Positions 34,747 to 44,320 are shown, counted from the first letter of the stretch. The stretch: DNA of 64,000 nt from Dyadobacter fermentans DSM 18053 (GCF_000023125.1 NC_013037.1:496001-560000), one strand, 5' to 3'. Notes: generated by a model not told the origin, from the sequence alone. Numbers and translations are program-made.

Positions 34747-35395
34747 GGCGTTGGATGTTGAAGAGATTGGTGACGATCATTTGTTTTCAGGAATTGAGAC
34801 GCCCCTTCGCCCCGATGCTTTTGCGATGGAGGATGAACTTAAAATGGAGCTCATCGAGAAGCATTTCCGCCATATCATGGAGATTATGGGCCTGGATATG
34901 ACCGACGATAGCCTCAAAGGCACGCCAAAAAGGGTTGCGAAAATGTATATCAAGGAAGTTTTCAGCGGCCTGGACCCGAAGAACAAGCCGGCTGTTGCAC
35001 TTTTTGACAATAAATATAAATATAACCAAATGCTCGTTGAGAAGGACATTTCGGTGTTTTCCAACTGCGAGCACCACTTTGTTCCGATTTACGGAAAGGC
35101 GCATGTAGCCTATATTTCGAGCGGAAAAGTGATCGGTTTGTCGAAGCTGAACCGCATTGTCGAGTACTTTTCCAAGCGCCCGCAGGTTCAGGAACGCCTC
35201 ACCGTGCAGATCGCCAATGAGCTGAAACAGGCATTGCAAACCGAGGACGTGGCCGTCGTGATCGACGCGCAGCACATGTGTGTGCAGTCGCGAGGCATAC
35301 GCGACTCCGGTAGCTCCACCGTTACCGCTTTTTATGGCGGAAAGTTCGAGGAAGAGGCGACCAAGAAGGAGTTTTTGGCCTATTTGGGAATGTAG
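34706..35395 (+). CDS. folE: GTP cyclohydrolase I
   Basis: 229 residues, with FolE motifs FSNCEHHFVPIYGKAHV (zinc Cys and His) and QHMCVQSRGIRDSGSSTVT. It opens the GTP ring to give dihydroneopterin triphosphate for folate, biopterin or queuosine. The ATG at 34706 lies 41 bp inside the PTPS gene in another frame; an acidic ~45-residue N-terminal extension precedes the enzyme core, and a downstream start would remove part of it. Coupled expression of consecutive pathway enzymes is likely. Confidence 0.94.
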   Translation: MKQNGILSNIQSAEALDVEEIGDDHLFSGIETPLRPDAFAMEDELKMELIEKHFRHIMEIMGLDMTDDSLKGTPKRVAKMYIKEVFSGLDPKNKPAVALFDNKYKYNQMLVEKDISVFSNCEHHFVPIYGKAHVAYISSGKVIGLSKLNRIVEYFSKRPQVQERLTVQIANELKQALQTEDVAVVIDAQHMCVQSRGIRDSGSSTVTAFYGGKFEEEATKKEFLAYLGM

Positions 35396-35436
35396 GATGA
35401 CATGACGTCCCACATTGAATTACAAAAATTCTGTAC

Positions 35437-35470
35437 AAAAAATGGCTGATCAATTGATCAGCCATTTTTT
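35437..35470. terminator. palindromic bidirectional terminator
   Basis: A perfect 34-base palindrome, with A6 on the left, T6 on the right and TGATCAATTGATCA at its centre. It lies between folE and the convergent sugar isomerase gene. Confidence 0.88.
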
Positions 35471-35515
35471 GTAAGTCAACAATTGAACTCATTGACTTTA
35501 AACTCATAAACTCAA

Positions 35516-36439
35516 CTATACAGTCGGTCCAACGCGTTCCAGCAATGCCTTGGTCGCTTTGATACCATCATATTCCGACAGCTTGCTTCCTTCGTATTCG
35601 ATACCGGCGATGCCTTTGAAGCCTGCGTCCTTCACCACTTTCAGGATTTTCGCGTAGTCTGTTTCGATACAGTTCCCTTTTTCGTCGAAATCGTAAGTTT
35701 TGGCGCTCACACCTTTTGCGAAAGGCATCAGTTCTTTCGTGCCCAAATAGCGGTCGTAAGATTCGTCGCAACCATTAGCAGAACGTTTGATACAGAAATT
35801 GCCGAAGTCAGGCAGTGTACCTACGTTTTTCATATTCACCTGCTTCATCACGCCCGACAGCCATTTTCCGTTCGAAGACGATCCGCCGTGGTTTTCTACG
35901 ATCACATTGATGCCGGTTTTGGCAGCGAACTCGCCCAGTTTGCCGAGGCCGTCGATCGCAGCTTTGGCTACTTCTTCGTCAGAACCCTTGCCGAATGCAT
36001 TCACGCGGATCGTTTTGCAACCCAGGTATTTGGCAGCTTCCACCCATTTGTAATGGTTTTCAACGGCTTTGTTGCGCACGGCAGCATCCAGCTCGCCCAG
36101 GCCGCCTTCGCCGTCGATCATAATGAGGTGGTTGCTCACACCGTTATCCTTTGCTCTTTTAAGCAGCTCGGCCAGGTAAGTTTTATCTTCCGCCTTGTCT
36201 TTGAAGAACTGGTTTACATATTCTACGATCGAGATACCGAACTCTTTCTTAGCCAGTTCTGGGAAGTCGAGATTGGTGAGTTTTTTCGCGAAAAGAGCCT
36301 TGTGCAACGACCATTCGGCCAGTGAAATGTCAAACCAAAGCTTTTTGGCAGCCGGGTCGGCGAACAGATCGGTGAATGCAGTGGCAGCAAGCGCAGTGGC
36401 TCCGGCCTTTTTAAGGAAATCGCGACGGGAAAAGTCCAT
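35516..36439 (-). CDS. Tat-exported sugar phosphate isomerase/epimerase-like TIM-barrel protein
   Basis: 307 residues with a twin-arginine signal ([19 protein letters not shown]). The mature part is a xylose-isomerase-like TIM barrel: an early [12 protein letters not shown], metal-site [16 protein letters not shown], and GIAGIEYEG. Such periplasmic members occur widely in Bacteroidota carbohydrate loci, with mostly unknown substrates. It stands 26 bp after the cation transporter gene on the same strand. Confidence 0.87.
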   Translation of the reverse strand: MDFSRRDFLKKAGATALAATAFTDLFADPAAKKLWFDISLAEWSLHKALFAKKLTNLDFPELAKKEFGISIVEYVNQFFKDKAEDKTYLAELLKRAKDNGVSNHLIMIDGEGGLGELDAAVRNKAVENHYKWVEAAKYLGCKTIRVNAFGKGSDEEVAKAAIDGLGKLGEFAAKTGINVIVENHGGSSSNGKWLSGVMKQVNMKNVGTLPDFGNFCIKRSANGCDESYDRYLGTKELMPFAKGVSAKTYDFDEKGNCIETDYAKILKVVKDAGFKGIAGIEYEGSKLSEYDGIKATKALLERVGPTV

Positions 36440-36465
36440 GATTGGTTAGAATTTAGATTTGATTA

Positions 36466-37479
36466 TTATTCCTGGATATTGATTCTGGCTTCTCGGTACA
36501 GCTTCTCGTTTTTTGTGAGCTTGCCTGCATCCCACTCGATGTCCTGCACGAATGCGTGCTGACGGACCGGGCAGTTGTCGATCCTGCAAAAGTAGCAACA
36601 TTGATAAACGCACGGATCGGCATGCACAAAAATTTCCGTTTCGCCCACTTGGGAGGCTTTCAGGATGTTTTCGAAATCGTGGATCGTTTCGTGTACTTTT
36701 TGGAGTTCCCAATAATAGGGTAATGTCAAATGGCAGTCGATGTGCAGGTCGGAGCCGTATTGCTGGGCGCGCAGGTTGTGCACGTCGATCCACTCGTCTT
36801 TTTTATTTTCATTCAAAACGTGGATCACCTTGTCGAGCAGCAGCTCGTCGCTGGCGTCCATCAAACCTGCTACCGATTTGCTTACTAATTGCGAGCCGCT
36901 GTAAGCGAGAAAAAGCCCGAACAGGAGCGAAGCAACGCTGTCGATCCAGACATAGCCGGTGAGCATGATCAGCCCCACGCTCAAAATCAGGACAACGCTG
37001 CTGATACTGTCGGACATCAGGTGCTTCCCGTCCGCAACAAGCGCCAGCGAATTGGCTTTGCGGCCTTCGGTGAGCAGCTTGTAGCCGATGGCCGTGTTCA
37101 CTAAAATGGTAAAAAGTATGAATACCGATCCCTGCGCGAGATTCTGGATCGGGGAGGGGTCCATCAGCCTGTTAATGGCTTCCACCACGATAAAAATCGA
37201 AGCGATGATGATCAATGCGCCCTCGAAACCCGCCGAGAAAAACTCTACTTTGCCATGGCCGTACGGGTGGTTCCGGTCTTTGGGCTGCGACGAAAGATAT
37301 ACGCTGTAAAACGCGAAACCGCTCGCGATGACGTTGATAATGGATTCCAGCGCGTCGCTCAGGATGGCATTGGAAGAGGTCAGGTAGAATGCAAAAAACT
37401 TCAATCCCGTCAGCAGAATACTGGCTACAAAAGACAGCATGATGAGACGTTGTTTAAGCTTATTTTGGTTTATTTGCAT
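36466..37479 (-). CDS. cation diffusion facilitator transporter
   Basis: 337 residues. Six helices in the first ~215 residues carry the CDF metal sites (ILSDALES; ALVADGKHLMSDS) and HPYGHGKVEF. The cytoplasmic domain has HIDCHLTLP and an unusual Cys-rich tail (residues ~298-312, HADPCVYQCCYFCRIDNC), which could bind metal. It exports divalent metals such as zinc, iron or manganese. Start ATG 37479; divergent from the NUDIX gene. Confidence 0.9.
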   Translation of the reverse strand: MQINQNKLKQRLIMLSFVASILLTGLKFFAFYLTSSNAILSDALESIINVIASGFAFYSVYLSSQPKDRNHPYGHGKVEFFSAGFEGALIIIASIFIVVEAINRLMDPSPIQNLAQGSVFILFTILVNTAIGYKLLTEGRKANSLALVADGKHLMSDSISSVVLILSVGLIMLTGYVWIDSVASLLFGLFLAYSGSQLVSKSVAGLMDASDELLLDKVIHVLNENKKDEWIDVHNLRAQQYGSDLHIDCHLTLPYYWELQKVHETIHDFENILKASQVGETEIFVHADPCVYQCCYFCRIDNCPVRQHAFVQDIEWDAGKLTKNEKLYREARINIQE

Positions 37480-37517
37480 TTGAGATTTGTCAATGAGGAG
37501 TCAAAAATACTAAGAAA

Positions 37518-38072
37518 ATGCGGGTTATATCCACTGAAAATAACTGGAAAACACTATCGTCTGAAACCGTTTATGAGAATGCCTGGCTGGAACTCAGTCA
37601 CCGTGACGTGATTAACCCCTCGGGCAACAAGGGCATTTACGGTTTGGTTAAATTCAAAAACCAGGCAATAGGCGTGATCCCGGTGGATGCCGACGACAAT
37701 ATCTATCTCGTGGGCCAGTACCGCTACGCGATCGACGAATATTCCTGGGAAATTCCGGAAGGCGGCGGGGCGCTCGATGCCGATCCGCTCGACGCCGCCA
37801 AGCGCGAGCTGAAAGAGGAAACCGGCTTGCTGGCCGGCAAATGGACCAAACTCGCCCGCATTCACACCTCCAACTCGGCAACTAACGAAGAAGGTTTCCT
37901 CTTCATTGCCGAAGAACTTACGCAAGACCAGGCCGAACCGGAAGATACCGAAGATTTGCAGGTATGGAAATTGCCCCTGAAAGAGGCAGTAGAAATGGTC
38001 ATGCGCTCCGAAATCACCGATTCGCTTTCGGTAGCGGGCATTTTGATGACCGCCAGACTGAAAGGTATTTAA
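37518..38072 (+). CDS. NUDIX hydrolase, ADP-sugar pyrophosphatase-like
   Basis: 184 residues. The NUDIX helix ends canonically (AAKRELKEETGL), preceded by WEIPEGGGALDADPLD; the Glu expected six residues after the first Gly is not at its standard place, as in related members with a loop insertion. The layout resembles ADP-ribose/GDP-mannose pyrophosphatases. It is followed after one base by a LysE-type exporter, probably as an operon. Confidence 0.87.
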   Translation: MRVISTENNWKTLSSETVYENAWLELSHRDVINPSGNKGIYGLVKFKNQAIGVIPVDADDNIYLVGQYRYAIDEYSWEIPEGGGALDADPLDAAKRELKEETGLLAGKWTKLARIHTSNSATNEEGFLFIAEELTQDQAEPEDTEDLQVWKLPLKEAVEMVMRSEITDSLSVAGILMTARLKGI

Positions 38073-38073
38073 T

Positions 38074-38688
38074 ATGCTGCAAGCGCTATTGTATGGGACG
38101 CTGACGGGCGTCGCGTTGTGTCTTACATTCGGGACCGTATTTTTTTCATTAGTCCAAAACAGCGTCGATAATGGTTACCGAACCGGTATTAAAATCGCGT
38201 TCGGCGTGTTCATTTGCGACATTATCTTCGTTTTCTTCGCCATTTTCGGGACGGCGCTGCTGCCCGACATTCCGAATTTCCAGCAATGGATGGCCGGCGC
38301 GGGCGTATTTTTCCTCACGGCCCTCGGGCTAAGCAACATTATAAGAGGCCAGCCCCAGATCGCCGAACCGCAAACACGGTTTGGAAACTTCCTTTACTAT
38401 TTCACCACCGGTTTTCTGCTGAATGGGTTGAATCCCGTGAATTTCATTAGCTGGGTCACCATTGCCTCGTACATCCGCACGAACCTGCATTATAATCTCA
38501 ACCAGGTGCTTTTGTTTTTTACGGCGAGTGTGATTGCCGTGTTTTTGGTGGAAAGCGCTATCGCCGTTTTCGCGCACAGGCTCAAAAAGCTGTTCACGCC
38601 CAGAGTGGTCACGATATTTAACAAAGTGACAGGCGTGATTTTTATTCTCATCGCCTGTCAGATTGCTTATACCAATTTTTTGAAATAG
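38074..38688 (+). CDS. LysE-family exporter
   Basis: 204 residues with six predicted helices and the LysE pattern: GVALCLTFGTVFFSLVQNSVDNGYRTGIKIAFGVF region first, GFLLNGLNPVNFISW in the middle, and a hydrophobic C-terminus. The family exports amino acids or related small solutes. The stop is 6 bp from the stop of the convergent GH3 gene. Confidence 0.85.
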   Translation: MLQALLYGTLTGVALCLTFGTVFFSLVQNSVDNGYRTGIKIAFGVFICDIIFVFFAIFGTALLPDIPNFQQWMAGAGVFFLTALGLSNIIRGQPQIAEPQTRFGNFLYYFTTGFLLNGLNPVNFISWVTIASYIRTNLHYNLNQVLLFFTASVIAVFLVESAIAVFAHRLKKLFTPRVVTIFNKVTGVIFILIACQIAYTNFLK

Positions 38689-38694
38689 GGGAAG

Positions 38695-40260
38695 TTATTG
38701 AATGTAACCCTCGGATTTCAGGAAGTTTTTCCAGTCCCCGATGAGGTCTTTCTTGAATACGCGCGGGAATTTGTTTTGTCCGCCCAGCTTCCCTTTCAGT
38801 TCCATCCAGCGATAGAATGCCTGGTTGGGCAGCACATTTACGAACACTTCTTTCAATGCGTGACGGCGCTCTACGGCGTAGTCGTCGTTCAGCTCGGCCA
38901 GTTTGGCGTCGAGTTTTTGTTTCAATTGTTCGGCATCCACATTCGATTCTTCCACACCTACATACCAGTCGTGTGCGAACAATGTGCCGTGATCGATGCC
39001 GCAAACGGTAAATTCTTTCACTGAAATGCCCATTTCCTGGGAGACGAGGTCGATCGCCTTGTTCATATTATCCACCGAAAGGTGCTCGCCGCAGAGGCTG
39101 AGGAAATGCTTCGTACGGCCCGTGATCACGATTTCGCCCCGTGCCTTGTCCATAATCCGAACGGTATCGCCGATCAGGTAACGCCACGCGCCCGAGCAGG
39201 TCGAAAGCAGCAGTGCATATTCTTTTCCTTCTTCCACCTGGTCGATCATCAGCGTCTCGGGATTCTCGAGCATTGCGCCGTCAGAATCGAAGTTTTTAGG
39301 GGTGAAAGGGATAAATTCAAAGAAAATACCGTTATCACACACCAACTCCATGCCTACCGCACCCGGCCTCGACTGGTATGCAATAAAGCCTTCCGACGCC
39401 AGGTAGGTATTAATGTAGATCATCGGCTTGCCGAGCAGCTTTTCAAACCCTTTGCGATACGGCTCGAATGAAACGCCGCCGTGCGCGAAAACCTGCAAAT
39501 TCGGCCAGATTTCGTGGATGTTCTTTACATTATAATGCGCGATGATCTTTTCAAACAGCAACTGGATCCATGCCGGCACGCCTACCACGAAACCAATGTC
39601 CCATTCACTGGCCACTTTTGTAATTTCTTCCAGTTTCAGGCCCCAGTCGCGCTGCGCTGCTATTTTCTGGCCCGGTTTGTAATAAGGCCGAAACCAGCGC
39701 GGGATTTGCTGGATCTGAATGCCGCTCAAATCACCAGCCAGGCTGCCCGTTTCTTGCGGGTTCAGGTTCGTGCTGCCGCTGAGCATCAGGAAACCTTTTT
39801 CGTATAAATCGGGCGGAAGGTCCTTGTAATGGCCCAAGGACAAAATCTGGCGGATACTCGTTTTTTGAATGGCCTTCGTCATGGCTTTCGTCACCGGAAT
39901 CGACTTCGAAGCCGCTTCGGATGTACCCGAGCTCAATGCATAATATTTCACCGTTCCCGGCCAGCACACGTCTTTCTCACCTTCGAGCGATTTGTGCCAC
40001 CACTCGTTGAAGATCTTGTTATAATCGTAAACAGGCACCGTGCGCTTGTAGAGCTCGTAAAATGAGCCTTTTTCGCCGAAAAGGATGGAGGAAAGGAGCT
40101 CGTCGAAGTTATATTTCTCACCGAACTCGGTATATCTGGCTTTGGCCAGCAGTTTGGCCAGTGTTTTCTTTTGCTGCTGATGTAAACTTGCCTTGCGGCG
40201 GTTGGCCACAATGTTGCTGAAATGAATGCCTTTCTTTAATAAACTGCCTACTAATGCCAT
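38695..40260 (-). CDS. GH3 family acyl-adenylate-forming protein
   Basis: 521 residues of the GH3 (auxin-responsive) family within the adenylating superfamily. Visible signatures are YYALSSGTSEAASKSIPVT (phosphate-binding loop, ~85-105), a YLASEGFIAYQ motif, and ITGRTKHFLSLCGEHLSVDNM before the C-terminal domain. Plant members conjugate amino acids to acyl acids; the bacterial role is unknown. It is 13 bp downstream of surE on the same strand. Confidence 0.9.
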   Translation of the reverse strand: MALVGSLLKKGIHFSNIVANRRKASLHQQQKKTLAKLLAKARYTEFGEKYNFDELLSSILFGEKGSFYELYKRTVPVYDYNKIFNEWWHKSLEGEKDVCWPGTVKYYALSSGTSEAASKSIPVTKAMTKAIQKTSIRQILSLGHYKDLPPDLYEKGFLMLSGSTNLNPQETGSLAGDLSGIQIQQIPRWFRPYYKPGQKIAAQRDWGLKLEEITKVASEWDIGFVVGVPAWIQLLFEKIIAHYNVKNIHEIWPNLQVFAHGGVSFEPYRKGFEKLLGKPMIYINTYLASEGFIAYQSRPGAVGMELVCDNGIFFEFIPFTPKNFDSDGAMLENPETLMIDQVEEGKEYALLLSTCSGAWRYLIGDTVRIMDKARGEIVITGRTKHFLSLCGEHLSVDNMNKAIDLVSQEMGISVKEFTVCGIDHGTLFAHDWYVGVEESNVDAEQLKQKLDAKLAELNDDYAVERRHALKEVFVNVLPNQAFYRWMELKGKLGGQNKFPRVFKKDLIGDWKNFLKSEGYIQ

Positions 40261-40273
40261 AGCTGTTGTTAAA

Positions 40274-41041
40274 TTACAAATCCCAGGTCGATAGCTTTTT
40301 CAACGCTTCATACTCTGTCAGATCATATTGACATGGCACCACCGAGATGTAGTTGTTATCCAGTGCCCAGACATCCGTATCTTCTTTTTCCGTATCGAAA
40401 TTCACGAAATCGCCGGCCATCCAAAGGTAGCCGCGACCGTTCGGGTCAACGCGGTAGTCGAATTTCTCCTGCCATTTGGCGTGCGCCTGACGGCATACTT
40501 TTACGCCTTTCAGTGCCAGGTCGGTTTTCGCAGGAATGTTCACATTCAATGCAATACCGTTTGGAATACCATTTTTCAACGCTTCCTCGGTGATCGATTT
40601 GATGAACGGGACGGCGTGGCTGAAATCCGCGTCTTCCCTGAAATCACAAAGCGAAAACCCGATGGCCGGAATGCCTTCGATCGCCGCCTCAATGGCCGCC
40701 GACATGGTGCCGGAATACAGCACGCTGATCGAACTGTTGCTGCCGTGGTTGATACCGCTCACGACGAGGTCGGGCTTGCGGTCCTGCAACACGTAGTTTT
40801 TCGCCAGTTTGACGCAGTCGGCCGGGGTCCCGGAGCATTCGTATTCGGTAACGCCGTCAAAAATATGGGTGGAATAAAGCCGGAGCGGTTCGCCGATGGT
40901 AATTGCATGCCCCATTCCCGACTGCGGGCTGTTCGGCGCGACTACGATTACTTCGCCCAGCGTTTGCATGATTTCGACCAGTGTTCGGATACCTTTTGAC
41001 GTTATTCCGTCATCATTTGTAACTAAAATGAGGGGTTTCAT
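40274..41041 (-). CDS. surE: 5'/3'-nucleotidase SurE
   Basis: 255 residues. Metal site ILVTNDDGITSKGI (Asp10-Asp11), the VVAPNSPQSGMGHAIT segment, and GINHGSNSSISVLYSGTMSAA are diagnostic. It dephosphorylates nucleoside monophosphates and short polyphosphates and is linked to stationary-phase survival in other bacteria. Probably transcribed with the GH3 gene. Confidence 0.95.
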   Translation of the reverse strand: MKPLILVTNDDGITSKGIRTLVEIMQTLGEVIVVAPNSPQSGMGHAITIGEPLRLYSTHIFDGVTEYECSGTPADCVKLAKNYVLQDRKPDLVVSGINHGSNSSISVLYSGTMSAAIEAAIEGIPAIGFSLCDFREDADFSHAVPFIKSITEEALKNGIPNGIALNVNIPAKTDLALKGVKVCRQAHAKWQEKFDYRVDPNGRGYLWMAGDFVNFDTEKEDTDVWALDNNYISVVPCQYDLTEYEALKKLSTWDL

Positions 41042-41160
41042 ATATTTCTACTTATCGGTTGCCTTTCTGCTTTCCTGCCGTCGTTCTGCCGATGAAGTAT
41101 CGAGGTTTTTAAGTGAATAAATATTTACTTGCGCTTTTCAAGCTGCCAAATTTAAGCAAT

Positions 41161-41655
41161 ATGCCTTCATTCGCAACACTGCAAGCCTCGGTTGAGGACA
41201 TACCAACTATTATTACAATTCAGGAAAAAACATGGGAACCCACTTACCGTGACATCCTTAGCCAGGAGGAGATCGACTATATGTTTGAAAAAATATATTC
41301 ATCCGACGCCCTTGCGGAGCAAATGCACGCGGGCCAGCAGTTCCTGATCCTGCTGGATGGCGAACGGGCGGTTGGCTTTTCGTCGGTTTCCGAAGAAAAG
41401 GCCGGGAAGTTCAAATTACATAAAATATATGTGCTTCCATCCACGCAGGGCACCGGCGCGGGCAAATACCTTTTGCAGCAAACGGAAGATTACGTGAAGT
41501 CGATGGGCGGAACCGTGCTGTCGCTGAATGTGAACCGATACAACAGGGCCAGGACTTTTTATGAAAAAATGGGTTTCAGCATTGTCGACGAGCAGGATAT
41601 CCCCATCGGCCCTTACTGGATGAATGACTACATCCTCGAAAAACCACTGAACTGA
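41161..41655 (+). CDS. GNAT family N-acetyltransferase
   Basis: 164 residues from ATG 41161; the upstream in-frame GTG at 41113 has no family sequence behind it. The acetyl-CoA loop is KIYVLPSTQGTGAGKYLL, followed by the NVNRYNRARTFYEKMGF C-terminal motif. The acceptor is unknown. It is convergent with trhO, sharing a small hairpin over the stop codons. Confidence 0.87.
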   Translation: MPSFATLQASVEDIPTIITIQEKTWEPTYRDILSQEEIDYMFEKIYSSDALAEQMHAGQQFLILLDGERAVGFSSVSEEKAGKFKLHKIYVLPSTQGTGAGKYLLQQTEDYVKSMGGTVLSLNVNRYNRARTFYEKMGFSIVDEQDIPIGPYWMNDYILEKPLN

Positions 41656-41674
41656 ACCGGCTAGGCCGATTCAG
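41652..41674. terminator. hairpin between GNAT gene and trhO
   Basis: A stem 41652-41661 / 41665-41674 with one C-A mismatch and a TAG loop, followed by TTTT. It overlaps both stop codons. Confidence 0.5.
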
Positions 41675-42647
41675 TTTTCAGGGACAATTTCATCTTTTTG
41701 ATATTCTTCTGCTGGCTTTTCAAACCCTGGATCGGGTGATAGTGGTTGCTGTTGACCACATAATAGCCGGTACCGTCGTAAGCGCGTTTGGCAGGGTGCG
41801 TCTTGCATTCTGCCGAGCAGGCGCCTTCCATTTCCCAGCCGCATTTTTCGCAAATGGGCAGGTGATTATTGCATTCGGGATTGGCGCAGTTCACCATGCG
41901 GTCGCACGGCTCTTCACAGACGTGGCATTTGGAGATCACCGTCGGATTTACCTTGTTCACATCCACGGTAATACGGTTGTCGAACACGTAGCATTTGCCG
42001 TCGAAATCCTCGCCGCCTTCTTCCAGTCCGTAGCGTATAATGCCACCGTGCAGCTGGTAAACGTCCTTGAAACCCTGATCCAGCAGGTAGGCACTCGCTT
42101 TTTCGCACTTAATGCCGCCGGTGCAGTAGGTAATGACCTTTTTATCTTTCAAATGCGCGATTTCGTGCACGTGGTCGGGCAGCTCACGCAGATTATGCAT
42201 ATCGAACGTGATCGCTCCCTTGAACTTACCCACTTCGTGTTCGTAATCCGAGCGCATGTCCACGAGCACCACGTCGGGGTCGTTGAGCATTGCTTTGAAA
42301 TCGGCCGGTTCGAGGTGCTTGCCTGTGCGTTCGAGCGGGTTCACGGGAAGGTCGGAGTTCACGATTTCGTCCTTCACACGCACGTGCAGCTTCTGAAACG
42401 CAATGTGATCGGACTCCTCCACTTTGAACTGAACACCTGCAAACCGTGCATCGGAGCGGACGTAGTTCATGTATGCGTCGCATTGCTCCGGCGTGCCTGA
42501 TACGGTGCCATTCAGCCCCTCAGGCGCGACGATAATGCGGCCCAGCAGGTTGTTTTCAACACAAAACAGGTGATGCTCATCGCGGTAGGTGTCGGGATCG
42601 GCGATGGGCGTGTAATAATAATATAGGATAACCCGGTAAGGTTTCAT
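41661..42647 (-). CDS. trhO: tRNA uridine(34) hydroxylase TrhO
   Basis: 328 residues: an N-terminal acylphosphatase-like domain (RIIVAPEGLNGTVSG), a rhodanese domain with active-site Cys175 in ITYCTGGIKCEKA, and a Cys-rich C-terminal region (CHVCEEPC, CANPECN, CEKCGWE, CSAECK) typical of this family. It hydroxylates U34 of tRNA using oxygen, the first step to cmo5U/mo5U. Start ATG 42647. Confidence 0.93.
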   Translation of the reverse strand: MKPYRVILYYYYTPIADPDTYRDEHHLFCVENNLLGRIIVAPEGLNGTVSGTPEQCDAYMNYVRSDARFAGVQFKVEESDHIAFQKLHVRVKDEIVNSDLPVNPLERTGKHLEPADFKAMLNDPDVVLVDMRSDYEHEVGKFKGAITFDMHNLRELPDHVHEIAHLKDKKVITYCTGGIKCEKASAYLLDQGFKDVYQLHGGIIRYGLEEGGEDFDGKCYVFDNRITVDVNKVNPTVISKCHVCEEPCDRMVNCANPECNNHLPICEKCGWEMEGACSAECKTHPAKRAYDGTGYYVVNSNHYHPIQGLKSQQKNIKKMKLSLKTESA

Positions 42648-42753
42648 AATTCGCTTCTTTTCTCCAAATCAGCCGCAAATATACGAATAATGCAAGTTCT
42701 AAGAAAATGCGGAAAATCAGTTTTGCAACTGACCGGTTATTCCCCGAAATACA

Positions 42754-42761
42754 TATTTTTG
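42754..42761 (+). promoter_or_regulatory. -7 box before deoxynucleoside kinase gene
   Basis: TATTTTTG is a full match to TAnnTTTG, 39 bp before the ATG at 42801. The TTTG element is not at the ideal distance. Confidence 0.45.
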
Positions 42762-42800
42762 CACGGAACGCATTCTACTACTCAACCATCCTGATTTCTT

Positions 42801-43415
42801 ATGCACATCGCTATTATCGGCAATATCGGCGCCGGCAAAACCACCTTGACCCAGATGCTGGGCGAATATTTCAAATGGGAAGTGATGTACGAGGCGGTGG
42901 AAGGAAATCCCTATCTGGCTGATTTTTACCAGGATATGGATCGATGGGCTTTCAATCTGCAAATTTATTTTTTGAACAACCGGTTTGCACAGGTGCAGAA
43001 AATCCGCGAAACGACCTATGCCACCATCGTTCAGGACCGGACCATTTACGAGGATGCCTACATATTTGCCCGCAACCTGTACGAATCCGGCGTGCTTGTG
43101 GAGCGCGATTACCAAACATACCTCCTCCTGTTCGAATCCATCATTCGCACCGTGTCGCAGCCCGATCTGCTCGTTTACCTCAAAGCCGACATTCCTAAAC
43201 TCGTTTCGCAGATCAAAAAACGCGGCCGCGACTTCGAATCCGATATTTCGACCGAGTATCTGACTAATCTCAATCACTATTACGAAGATTTCGTGCGGAA
43301 TTACGAGGACGGCAAGATCCTGGAAATAGACGTTAATAACATGGATTTCGCGTCCAATCCGGATGATTTCAACCACATTGTTTCATTGCTCAACAAGGAA
43401 CTGTTTTACGTGTAG
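42801..43415 (+). CDS. deoxynucleoside kinase
   Basis: 204 residues. P-loop GNIGAGKTT (7-15), Glu in YEAVEGNPYL, the DRTIYED motif (in place of the DRS/ERS signature) and a lid KKRGRDFE mark the dCK/dGK family. It phosphorylates deoxynucleosides for salvage; adenosine or guanosine specificity cannot be told apart here. It is convergent with the next gene, with 2 bp between stops. Confidence 0.92.
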   Translation: MHIAIIGNIGAGKTTLTQMLGEYFKWEVMYEAVEGNPYLADFYQDMDRWAFNLQIYFLNNRFAQVQKIRETTYATIVQDRTIYEDAYIFARNLYESGVLVERDYQTYLLLFESIIRTVSQPDLLVYLKADIPKLVSQIKKRGRDFESDISTEYLTNLNHYYEDFVRNYEDGKILEIDVNNMDFASNPDDFNHIVSLLNKELFYV

Positions 43416-43417
43416 GA

Positions 43418-43882
43418 TTAATGCATGCAGGCGATCGCCTTGTTGACCAATGCATTTTTCTGAGCGTCGACGTTGAAAACCTTCGTGTCCTCGGGCAGCA
43501 TCACCTCGATTTTTGTGACGGTCTTCATTTTTTCCAGCTCCTTCGGCGTAACGGGGGCGGCGAGGACGAAAATGGGTTGCCAATTGCTGCGATCGTTGGC
43601 GGCGGAGTAGAGTGAAAACCTTCCCTGGGGCGTCCAGAAACGGATTTCGATGAACATCTGCGTGTAGTAAACCAGCCCGATCCGCTCGTTGTGGTAGCTG
43701 AGAATGCGTTCGCCGCCCGTCCGCGAGAGCGTCAGGTATTCCTTTTTGTCCGCAAGCTGGATTGTGTGATAATGTACTTTTTTGTGATTCGACGGGCTGA
43801 TCATCTCTTTGCATTGGGCGAAACAGCTACTGCCGCCTCCCGCCAGCAATCCGACCACACCCAGCATAAAAGTACACTTCAT
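43418..43882 (-). CDS. exported protein of unknown function
   Basis: 154 residues from ATG 43882, at a signal peptide (MKCTFMLGVVGLLAGGGSSCFAQ); the ATG at 43903 adds seven residues before it. GSSC could also act as a lipobox. The body is a small beta-rich domain with QLADKKEYLTLSRTGGERIL and VTKIEVMLPEDTKVFNV. I recognise no family. It stands alone between the kinase and a regulator gene. Confidence 0.7.
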   Translation of the reverse strand: MKCTFMLGVVGLLAGGGSSCFAQCKEMISPSNHKKVHYHTIQLADKKEYLTLSRTGGERILSYHNERIGLVYYTQMFIEIRFWTPQGRFSLYSAANDRSNWQPIFVLAAPVTPKELEKMKTVTKIEVMLPEDTKVFNVDAQKNALVNKAIACMH

Positions 43883-43984
43883 GCAGAGGGCGTAATTCAA
43901 CACTTTCTAGGTTTTCGGGGTTATTCAAACGTTTGTAAAGATACTCGCAGCATTTGTAGAATGCAATAGGAGGGCGGTAAATGA

Positions 43985-44320
43985 CTATTTTACCCGTCGC
44001 TCTTCGGCCAGCTGTTTGTAAACGTCGCCCAGCTCGTCTTTGAGCTCCCGGATCTTCGCTTCCAGCTTCTCGACTTCGTTTTTGTGCACAAGATCTTTCA
44101 TGTATCGCACCACTTCCGGGTCGCCCTCGTAGCCAAACAGCCAGTTCGGGTCGATGCCCAGTTCCCGGATGATAATGCCGACGGCGGCGGAGGGCAGCGT
44201 CTGTTCGCCGGTCATGACTTTACTCATTTTTGAATGCGACAGGTGCACGAGCCTGCCGATGGAAGTGGGCGTGAGGCTATGAGCCCTCAGGATAGCGTGG
44301 ATGCGTTTAACGTCGATCAT
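43985..44320 (-). CDS. small HTH regulator with C-terminal coiled coil
   Basis: 111 residues. Residues 5-60 form an XRE/lambda-repressor-type helix-turn-helix (TSIGRLVHLSHSKMSKVMTGE as helices 2-3), followed by LGIDPNWLFGYEGDPE and a heptad-like coiled coil from ~80 to the end. It is probably a dimeric DNA-binding regulator with unknown targets. A perfect TAnnTTTG box on the minus strand (44452-44459) lies ~130 bp upstream. Confidence 0.8.
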   Translation of the reverse strand: MIDVKRIHAILRAHSLTPTSIGRLVHLSHSKMSKVMTGEQTLPSAAVGIIIRELGIDPNWLFGYEGDPEVVRYMKDLVHKNEVEKLEAKIRELKDELGDVYKQLAEERRVK

